The position numbers were made by a program, and so were the translations under genes. Below are positions 24,088 to 35,000 of a stretch of 64,000 nt of DNA, piece after piece. How positions within the stretch are numbered: the first letter of the stretch is position 1; each line of letters begins with the position of its first letter. This DNA comes from Hypomesus transpacificus. Its lineage: Eukaryota; Chordata; Actinopteri; Osmeriformes; Osmeridae. The notes under the pieces are model-generated. The model ran no database searches. It worked only from the letters and a program-made list of their open reading frames with translations, and was not told where the DNA came from. The DNA lies in the NCBI RefSeq assembly GCF_021917145.1, contig NC_061082.1:8034237-8098236 (forward strand). Direction: 5' to 3'.

Positions 24088-24107
24088 TTTAATCTTTTAA
24101 ATTTAAT
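24088..24107 (-). terminator. RhoGEF poly(A) signals (two ATTAAA, minus)
   Basis: TTTAAT on the plus strand occurs at 24088-24093 and 24102-24107, giving ATTAAA twice on the minus strand. No AATAAA was found on the minus strand between here and the RhoGEF stop at 26070. If used, the two convergent transcripts would end within about 50-80 bp of each other. Confidence 0.45.
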
Positions 24108-26069
24108 TCACAATATATTACATAAGGAAATAGGACATTTGAGTTGTTTTGAGTAATTTGTTTTTATACAGACGGAAAAGATTGAAAGGTGTCAGAGGAT
24201 TCCTGTGCCTTCCCATGAACTGGTATCTAGAGGGAACAGTGGACCTGAAAGAACTAACAGTGCTAATGCCATTGGAAAGACAGCAGTAACAACCTAGGCA
24301 GCAGTCCATACACCGTTTGACTCTCCAAAACACAGTGATTAGCTACCTTATTTACCTGTGCTACGTTTGACTAACATAATCAGACAGCATGCAAAGGTTA
24401 AAGATTTGGTTGATGAGTACTGTATTGCCTCGACCACTGTGTTCAACAGAGATCAAACATGTTTGACTAATGAGGTCTGTAAATAAAGATCATAACCCAT
24501 AAAATCCAATAAAGCTTTTCACTAACTGCAAGAACTGTTTCAGAAGTCCTGACCTAGTAGTCTGGATCCAGTATTCTGTTATCATTATAAAGTGCGTCAA
24601 ACTGAAAAAAAGAGCTTTCACCCAAGTAAGAAAATACACAGGCCAGGGGCAGGCCGCACACAGGTCTAGTGCTCAACCCTCCACCCTGATGTGGGCAGAC
24701 TTCCCCTCTCTTACGTGTATTTCAAAGCATGTGCCATGTGTATCAAAGACTATTCTAGAACCAACACTGTGGTTTTAAATCAATGAAGGGGGCTGCACCG
24801 ATTTCAGTTGAATAGATTTTAGAATTGGGGTGCTGTTTGGTCGTAGTTCAGTCAGGGGTATGCTTGTTATTGCGTGCAGATTGTGCCATTCTGCTACCCA
24901 CAGCCAGAGGGCAGTCTGGTGCCGTTTCACAGTTGTCAACGCTACTGTGACGGATTACAATTTCATTCAGAGTAAAAACACAAACATAAAAGGCACATCA
25001 TTTTGTGGATTTCCCTTCTCAAAATCAACCAATAGGATGTGAGTTTATGTAAGAAATGAAAAGCTAACATCAGTCTCATGGTCTAAGAGAGGATGGGCAA
25101 TGAATAGATTCATCGTGGGCATTCTCTGTAGCCATAGTCTATCACACTATTCCATGCTACAGTATTTTGGACTGTCTTCACTGAGGGGTTTCTGCTGAAA
25201 GTGTGCTAATTATTGTAAGTAACCCCCCCCCCCCTCCCCCCCACCAAGACAGCATATGACAATACTAGCAAGTGCAGAACCAAGGATTGGGTATTCAATG
25301 TGAAAATGGCAGATTGATTATTGCTGCATTGTAACTTGACCCCGGCACAGCAACACACAGTAATCACCCTCTAGGGTAATCTGCTCACCTGCAGGCACTG
25401 TGTCTGTTCTACTCTTGGCAGTGTACCATGCTACCAACTTAAAGAGAAAGAGAAGTAGGGCAGAGGGCAGTTACTATCCTTGGTCAAAATCCAAAACAAA
25501 AGCCTTTTACTGGGTTACTACACTGGCCCAGGCTCTTGTTTTACTGTACAGAACAGCAGCTCGCTCACTCACTCACTCACTCACTCACTCACTCACTCAC
25601 TCACTCACTCACTCACTCACTCACTCACACTTCATCATCTTCAATAACAGCCTTCTCCAATCTTTTTATCTTTGTAACCATGTTTTTGTAATTTTTTTTG
25701 CTATCATGTTTCACAATTTTTTCAACACAGACACTGTCAAATTAATGAAAAAAAAATATTTTCTCTCAAAACATCTTTACAATCAAGGGTGTCAGTACTT
25801 CCAACCAAGTCTCTCTTTTGGTTGCTAATGTCTGGTTGTTTTTTTTTCTCAGTTTGAAACGAAAAAAAGATTCATTCATGAACAGTATTACGCACTTGCA
25901 GTCTTGTAGAAAAAAAAGTGCCATCTTCATCACTGCCTGGGTGTTGAGAGACTCAATACTGGAATCTCCCACAGAGTTCTCAGTAGCAGTAACACTGTCT
26001 ATTTATGTACACCTGTGTACCCAGGTCCAGCACGTGGAGGAGGAGAGGCTTCCTCAGGGGAACTGAGTC
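24108..26069 (-). other. Presumed RhoGEF 3'UTR
   Basis: About 2 kb after the RhoGEF stop codon on the minus strand. It has AT-rich unique sequence, a C-rich run near 25226-25242, and a CACT tetranucleotide array at 25564-25628. No second gene is visible. The extent depends on which poly(A) signal is used. Confidence 0.4.
25564..25628. repeat. (CTCA)n tetranucleotide microsatellite
   Basis: About 16 perfect tandem copies of the tetranucleotide CTCA. Confidence 0.95.
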
Positions 26070-29000
26070 TCAGGAGCGACTCTGGTTCGTGTTAATCATG
26101 ATATTAGGCAGAGCGTTGCGCCTCTTCCTCCAGGGCCCTAAATCCCGGGAATACCTCTTGATCTGCCGGAACCACTGCTGCGTGCGCGCCTTGTCCGATG
26201 CCCTGAACACGAAAGCCTCCCTCCGGATGTCCAGCAGCTCAAAGGTGTCCTCGCACTCCGGGTCGGCCGACACCACGCAGTTGGCCAGGCGGATGGGCTC
26301 CCGCAGCACCGCAAACTTCCCGCTGCTCTTGTCCTTGATGAGGACCAGCACGCCGTCCCGCACGCTCTCCCCGGGGGGCTCCTGCGGCTCACATTCCCCC
26401 CGGGCGCCCGGGTCCGCCTGACAGCCAGGCACCTGCCCCGCCAGCCCCACCGGCGCCGGCCCCCCCTCCCCCGCCCGCTGCGTCCGCACCATCAGTAGAC
26501 TCTGCACGTTCTGGAACTTGAGGGCCCTGCTGCCTTTCTTTAGCCACTGGCCGTCGGCGGGCTGGGACAGCTGCATGGGCCCCTCCATGACAAAGCGCGT
26601 GCTCTCCCGGGCCCAGCCCACCGTCTTCAGCGACAGCTCCCTCATCTCGATGTTGATGACCTCGCGGTTCTTGCGGCTGTCGCGGCGGAACGAGCGCAGG
26701 GACCAGGTGACGGCGCCCTCCTGCCGGGTCTTCATGTTGATGTGCTCCAGGTGGGACTCGACGCGGCTCTTGGCCTCGCGCAGGCGCCCGTGGTCCGGGT
26801 GACACTCGGTGGTGGCCTTGCTGATGCGGCTGAGGAGGAGCGGGTACTTGGTGACGCGTTGGAGAGGCGCCATGAGGAAGGAGCGCAGGTTCATACGACG
26901 CAGCGCCGTGTTGTCATTCTGGGACACGTCCAGGAAGATCCTGGGAGGAGAGATTGAGACAGAAAGAAAGAGGACGACTGTAAGATTACAAATAAACAAA
27001 ACGTCGAACACCAGTGTCGTTAGAAGAACTCAGACCTCATTCCACAGTGAAGTGAATCAGTGGACGCCTGAGTCATTGAGTGAGAAATGGCTGGATCTAA
27101 AATAGGTAATGACTTCAGCACTATTCTCCAAATAGGTTCAGTTATGAATAAATGATGGCCTTCGGTCTCCTCTGTTTTAAGAGTAACACCATGGAGTAGC
27201 TGGACTACCGTAAGCTACTGGTCCTAGGGCACTGTGTTCAGTTCACACATCTATCAGTCTATACAGTCAGAACAGGGAAAATAAACTTTGTCTTTAACCA
27301 GACAGTTAAAATCCTAAAATAGAGACAGTCAATGGCAAATCCAGTATAATCTACATGTGCAGATGTTGCAGGATCCAGTGCTAGTGCAGGGCAGTCTGCG
27401 AGCCATCTACCTTAGGAGTTCCTTCTCCTTCTCCAAGGTGTTGAGCATGTTTACTGAAGTGGACTGCTGCAGGCAGTAGGTCTGGAAGGCTGGCAGCATG
27501 TTGACAAACTCCAGGAAGATCTCCCCAATACAGACTGTTAGTAGGTCCTCATCCCCCTGTATGGAGACACAGCAGCCAGGTTATCTACTGTATGGGATTC
27601 AAATGTCCAAGAATCGATGGGTGGTGTGTGTCTGTGTATGCCCGTGTGTTTCAGTGGGTCCCTGTGTGTGTGTGCTTCACCTGGTCGAAGGCCTGGTCGA
27701 TGCTGTCCTGCAGGTGTTCCGTGAAGCGCTCGTTGACGTCGATGAGCTCCTGAACGTTGCTGAAGACCACGGCCAGCTGCTCGGCGCTCAGCAGAGCGGC
27801 GCTCTGCATGGGGCAGTAGAACTCCTCCTTGATGATGCGCAGGTCCTCGCCGTAGCTCGACTCGGTGTTCAGGAACTCCAGGATGGCCTCCTTGCGCTCG
27901 GTGCGCAGCTTGGAGCAGCGTTCGCACATGCCCTCCCTGTCCCTCTGGCCACAGTCAGGGCAGGGCCTCTGGGCCTCCCAGACCCTGAGGGAGGCCGAGG
28001 GCCTCTTCCAGCCCCGGGCCAGGCCCGGCCCGATGCCACTGTCCACGCGCTCCACCTCCGCCCCGCCGCCGCCGCCACGCCGCATCCTGCGCGGCTCCTC
28101 CTCCTCCTCGCGCTCATCGCTCAGGCCCACCACGCCACTGTCCACGCTCAGGCTGCTCACGGTGCTCCAGCGATGCTGCCCGCCTCGCCGCACCCTCAGG
28201 CCCCCCGCACGCTCCTCGCCGCTGGGCTCTGAGCGGCCGCGCAACGCAGCCGGGGCTGTGGGAGAGACATACGCACGGCAGGGTTACATCTAAGGTTCCG
28301 TGGGAGACGAACGGAAAGGATTTATTTAATTACTAACTATCTGTCATCAACAACTATCATTATCATATAGAAGACTTTCTTCTCCACTCGGACGACCTTC
28401 GACTTAGACCTTTGGCTCCGGACCTCAAAACATTGTCAATAGTCCATTAAGGTCAACATTACCATATGGCAGCATATTGACTAACATATGTCCTGCATCA
28501 GTCAGGACAAGACAGGACATTGTTGAGAGGTCGTAGAAGGTGCTTCTCCCAAGGGAGAGACGGCAGCAATGTGAGGCCACTCCGTTATGCGGTTACATCA
28601 TCAGGCTAGGTTCAACAGCGTATTCCCTCTACTTGAAGCCAAACAGATGAGGCTCGTGAATATCATACCGTTGAAAACAAGACAATCTTCAAATGTCAAG
28701 ACAGGAGGGAAAATGTGAAGGAACACACGCGATAGGTCACTGGAATTCAGCTGCCTGCGTCCAATCCGCATCCAAGAACAGTCGCTCGGAAAGGAGGAGG
28801 CCGGAGGCCCTTACTTTGACGGAACTACTTCAGAGCTAACGCGGCGTGTGCGATGGAGGCCGGCAGCGTGCTCAGAAAACACTCCGAGCGGTGAGGTCAC
28901 ACGAGGCTGTGGCGTCTATGACAAGTCCGGCTGGGTTCGACGGCTCGGCTTGTCTGAGAGCAGCCTCCCGGCCCGGCTGTGCCGCGCACCGCTGCACACA

Positions 29001-32000
29001 ACCACACTGCTGTTCCCCGCCGGCTCTCTGGCCTAATCCCCTGCCTGCTCAGACGCTGCACGACTCCACAGGCTCACTGGGGCGTCACTCTTTTCAGCGG
29101 CGTCACAGATCCAGAAGCTGCCCTGAGCCAGGCAGGCAGAGAGGAGAGTCAACAGCCTGCTGGGTAAGCCAGGACAGGCATGCGGGTGGGACTATGTAAA
29201 GACCTCCAGAGACTCTGTGTTAGAAGCACTCAGGCTCCGTGCCAGACAGGGGCACTGGGAAGACAGCCCAGCTAGATAGTACCAGAGAGGGAGGACTCCT
29301 GCCCTGTCTGCCCTGTAGTAGTACTGCTGTCCACACTGGTTACATCTGCTCAAATGAGGAGTTTATGAACGCAGAAAGGGACATGGAAAGCCTGCTATCA
29401 AAAGACAGAATTGAACATGCCCATATATGCCTGTATGCCGGTGTAGCTACAGGCCAGGACTGACAACACTTGGGGTGATTTTGAAATCGTTTCGCGTTTC
29501 GCTTACTCATCAAATTAAGTAGACTTACATAAGTGTACAAGGGAGTTGTTGTTGTTTTATGTAATGATGATAAAAAAAATCTCTATGGCTTTGTGCACTC
29601 ACAAACTATGATGTAACAACCAAAGCTGCCTTTTGGAGACATTTAAAAAAAAAAACTTTTCAATCACAGACAGATTGCAATGACTTTTGATTTAGAAATG
29701 TAGAATCCACTCACCACTGTCCCGGTCCCTATCCCGGTCCCTGTCCCTGCGCTGGCTGTGGAACCGTGCGGCCGCCGCGATCTTCATCTCCAGCTGTTTG
29801 CGCTTGGCGGCATCAGCCGGCATGGGGTCGCTGTAGTGGGGCCGCAGACGGCACTCGCGCTGGGCCCTCACCGTCTCAGCCGGCTCATAGGCCGCGTCAG
29901 AGCTGGAACGCCTGCAGCTCAGCCCAGAGTGCTGCTGATTGGAGAGAGGCACCTGTCAATCAATCCCTTGCATGGCAACAACACCTGTCAGACAGCGAGT
30001 GGGAGAGATGCCCTGTTGTGAAACATGACGGAGGGCTGAGAGCTGGATCAGGGGTCTGATGGCGTGATCAGGGGGCTGGTAGCGTGATCAGGGGGCTGAT
30101 AGCATGATCAGGGGTCTGATAGCGTGATCAGGGGGCTGATAGCATGATCAGGGGTCTGATAGCGTGATCAGGGGTCTGATAGCATGATCAGGGGTCTGAT
30201 AGCGTGATCAGGGGTCTGATAGCACGATCAGGGGTCTGATAGCGTGATCAGGGGTCTGATAGCATGATCAGGGGTCTGATAGCATGATCAGGGGTCTGAT
30301 AGCATGATCAGGGGTCTGATAGCGTGATCAGGGGTCTGAGAGCGTGATCAGGGGGCTGATAGCGTGATCAGGGGGCTGATAGCGTGATCAGGGGGCTGAT
30401 AGCATGATCAGGGGTCTGATAGCATGATCAGGGGTCTTATAGCATGATCAGGGGTCTGATAGCATGATCAGGGGTCTGATAGCGTGATCAGGGGTCTGAT
30501 AGCATGATCAGGGGTCTGATAGCATGATCAGGGGTCTGATAGCGTGATCAGGGGTCTGATAGCGTGATCAGGGGTCTGATAGCGTGATCAGGGGTCTGAT
30601 AGCATGATCAGGGGTCTGATAGCATGATCAGGGGTCTGATAGCGTGATCAGGGGTCTGATAGCGTGATCAGGGGTCTGATAGCGTGATCAGGGGTCTGAT
30701 AGCGTGATCAGGGGTCTGATAGCGTGATCAGGGGTCTGATAGCATGATCAGGGGTCTGATAGCGTGATCAGGGGTCTGATAGCGTGATCAGGGGGTCTGA
30801 CAGCGTGATCAGGGAGATAATTGCCCACGCTGAACCAGGAACGTCTGCCTAATGAGTCTGTATTTATACCATGGCTTGAACAGCGGATACTGTCTGACTG
30901 TCCAACGAATACGTCTCTCTGTGGTATACAAGGCAGCCCTCAGACAAGGACACAAACAGTCTTTCTTTTCTCCAAGGGTGGATTTTGCTAAGAGCAGCCT
31001 TGATGATGACAGAGAGATTCCATTCATCAACAATCCCCTGGGTCTAGCCCTTTGAGATAAACCCAGGAATTCTCACACAGGACCTTGCATTCCAACCTCG
31101 TGTGCTGGGGCCATCAGAAGACTAGATTCCAGGATGACAGACAGCTCTCCAATCATTCCGGCCAATCCGATCATGCTGCCATTCATCTGGGCCCCTCAGC
31201 ACTCGCCCCGTGGGCGCGCTGAGAGGTCACCACGGCGACGCGTGACCCTTCACCTTTGCAGATGCAGGTCAGATGCAAATCAGAGATCGAGCAGACATCT
31301 AGAAGCATCGATCACTAGATCACTGATGACAAATTCAAAATTCTTAAGGGGGGGGATCCAGATATCTGAGTGATGAACGGAAAGCCAAGCGGTGACGGGC
31401 CGACCCTTCCGGGGGGGCAGTGAAGGGCGCAGGGCTACGTTTCTCACGTCCCACGACGACAGGACGGGAAACACGAGAGTGTTTCCCGTCGGAGAGTCGG
31501 GTGTCGTGCAGAATCATTAATGCAGCATCTGCGGGGTATTAATGAAGGGCTGTCATGACAGAGAGAAAAGCCAGCCGGTCTCTCCACGCATCAGAGCCTG
31601 GCGCCAGCTACGCCGGGCTCTGAAAGCGCGAGTGGAACACGGCGCGCCGTCTTCGTACGAACGAATGACGACCCGGGGAACCAGACATTGAATGTGTCGA
31701 CGTGGCCCTCTAGAGACCCCTGCAGAGAGGATTGGGATTACAGCACACATCAACACAATGCTACCAGTGGCTAGGCTAGGCTAGGCAGAGAGGATAGAAG
31801 AGAGGGGGAGAGGAGACGAGCGGAGCGATAGCGTGAGAAGAACAGTTACCAGCCGTCAACCTCCGGATTTAATCCTCATTTACTTCCATTGTCCCTCGCT
31901 GGGCTGGGGCCGGTGCTGCATGCCTGCTGTGGTCCGGATCTTATGCCACACTGGCTGCGTGCGCTTGTACGTAGTCCCCCTGCCCTAATCATCCTTCCAT

Positions 32001-32013
32001 GCCCCTGTCAACT

Positions 32014-32048
<35 letters not shown>

Positions 32049-35000
32049 GGCTGTAACCCACTGCTGCCTTGAGCATGGCGAGCGAGCGACAGAGAGCCAA
32101 AAAGGAAAACCAAAGGAGAGAAAGGGAGCGACTTACGCATTCTGCTGGTTCCTTTGCTCCTGCAGGCTCGTCGCAACCCGCCGCTCCGCAGGGCGTCGTT
32201 GCCATGGAGACAGTGGAGGATTGACAGGCTGGGGGGGGAGCGGTGATGTCAGCGCCATCGTCGTGGTCACCTGACATCCTGACGGGGGCCTCGGCTGAGA
32301 TCTCTGCACTGCAGCTGGAAAGAGAGACAGAGGGGGGAGAGCGAAAGCGAGGGAGAAGGGGAAAGGGAGGTAGAGGGAGAAAGGGGAAGGGGGGAAAGAG
32401 AGGGAGAAAAAAAAGAAGGTAAAAAAAGCACAAGGGGGAAAGAGGGAGTGAGAGTGGGGAGGAGAGAGAAAAAAGAATGGGGGGGAGGCGTTAAGGATGA
32501 AATTATCATTCCTGGCACTTCTCTCCTCTCTTTCCGCCATCCATTGTATCCCTCATTCATCCCTCTCTCCGACCCTTCTCATCCAGTTCCTCCCTCCTCC
32601 GCTCCTCCAGGGAGGCGGTTGTCCTGGCCACAACAGAGGGGCTCAGGGGGAAGGTAATTGGACGCATCAGTTCCTATTAACACCTGAACTCCTGGACCAC
32701 AAGGCAGCACGCCAGACTGGCCCTGCTTGCATCCCACATGTCTCTCAGTCCTTTGTGTGCTGGGCGGCTGGGCGGCCATGCTCCAGACACGTGGCAAGCG
32801 TGTGAACCGAGACACACCACCTCTCCAGGCACACACACGGAAAGACACACACGCACACAATCATGGATTAGGAGCACAGAGCACTCTGACAGGGTTGGCG
32901 TCTAATACTAAGTCTGATTCATTTGCACGGACAATAACATCGCACATCTCTCCCTAGAACATCTCTCTGCTCCCTGGCTGATTATATTTTCAAGTCTGAA
33001 CAATAACTTGTTCTCAATCGTATGAGATATTCATTATTTGTGAAAGAATGGGAAAGTAAGATCTTAAAATGATCTTTTGATGCTCCCATCCTCATGTGAC
33101 CCATTAAACGTCTGACTTTCTTTCGCCTGTCCCATGACAGCACCCATCTCCCCACCTCATTTATATGAAGCCTTAATTATGAGCCTCTTACATAACGCTG
33201 GAGTTTCTGAAGCCTCGGCAGTTCTCATAGTCTAGTTAACGCTGAGCTCGTCGCTGACCGGCTATCTGCATCGAGATCAGATCCCTCCAGTGTGTTAGGT
33301 CCCATCTGACTACACAAACACTCCCATCACAAACACAACAAAGCCATTCTATAGCCACCTTTGGTTCTTCATTCAAGCTAATCAAACTCATCACTAATGC
33401 ATGGAACAAAGAATCAAGAGAGAGGTTTACTTCCATGTACAAATTCAGCAGGTGCCAGAGGCAACTCCAATTTAAATTATGGATATGCAGCCTCCTGTAA
33501 GATGCAGCAGTAAAGCAGTCATTTGGTTCCAGTTAGAATAACTGTGATTAAAGCATTTCTTTGAAGATTAGACCTGTGACATCCAGTAAGATTTATCTGA
33601 GGTTATTACCTCAAGGTTAATTTACAAACCAACCACTGTGTATGATAAATCTCCTTTCACCGCACAATAGTGTGACACTGTAATGAGCCTTACCATGATA
33701 GCTAGGATATTGCTAAAGGGTTTTTGAAAATACACAGGACAGCATATCCAAACAGAGAATATGATCAGGACTCTGTTATGGGGACAGGCTAGGCTCAATA
33801 AGATAAATGACAGCAGCTTGGCAATTAGCCGACTGTGGGAAAACAGCACCAGTTCAGCCTAGCACAGGTCAGCAGTTTAATATGGAAGCAGGAAGGATGT
33901 CTAGCATCGAGAGATCGTATCACAGACAGATGTGTGTTGTCTCCTGGGTTTCAAAACCCTGCCCCCCCCCCCCCCCCCTAGGGCTGCATACAGGGTGCAG
34001 AGAATCTTCATGTTTAATTACGATGTTTATCTATCTTACTAAAATATTCATAAAGCTTGCAGATGACTGAAGTCGAATTCAGATCCATACTTGAGCCAAA
34101 CACGAAATATGTGAACGTGACAACATGTGTAATGTCATCCACAGTGCAAAAAGCCATGTCATAAATACAGAGCTAGAGGATGAGACTGTCAAACTCTCGC
34201 CAATTGCACATAGGAGAGACATAAAAATATGGATGCGTGCCAATTGGTTTTGCCGTCTGGAGAGCGCACACGTGCACACCTGCTCAAACACATGCACTCG
34301 CGCACACACAGACACACACCACTCCTGATTCCATGCAGCCTGCCTCCACCATCCATCCATCACGCGTGCCAGCGGTGCAGACAAAGAGAGGAGCTGAGCA
34401 CAGGGTTACATCGGAGGAAGAGGAGGAGGAGGAAGAGAGGCGTTTAGGACAGAGAAGAAAGACATTCCATGGCTGCAACCATCAGTTGTGTCCCTGTGTG
34501 TGTGTGTGTGTGTGTGTGACACCAGACTGTTGGCCCAGGAGAGACAGAACCCCCCTCCAAAGTGTCAAGCTGCCTCACTATGTGGTGTGTCTACGGATGC
34601 TATGTCAGACTTGAGACACTGGCAGATCTGGCTCAACCACATTGATGCCATCCAACAGGCCAGCCATCAGCCGGCTCTATCTGTTAGCTCCAACAGCTGC
34701 TAGCCAAAGCTGAGCTAATGAATGGCAATACAAACCGAGTTCAAGTCTGCTACCAGAGAGCCCCAGCCAACCAGCTACCCACAAAAGCACTCCAGACTAC
34801 TAATACACCTGAGAACAGCCATCCCTTCAAGGGAGAACAAGGTCTAGATCAACACAACACATCTTATCAAGGCCCATCGAGATGTGATCAAATACTGTAG
34901 GTGGGTTTTAGAATTCTTTCCAAGAGAAGGGGGTATTTTCCTGGTGTTATTTATTGTGAGTGCTTTTCTTTCTGGCAGAATTCCAGAGGAACCCAGTTTG

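Noticed and set aside
27498-28293. Plus-strand open frames of 244 and 142 aa
   Set aside because: Antisense to the RhoGEF DH exons; codon bias of the real frame keeps the other strand open.
30041-30815. CRISPR-like regular repeat array
   Set aside because: Units are contiguous 20-mers without unique spacers, in a vertebrate intron: a minisatellite.
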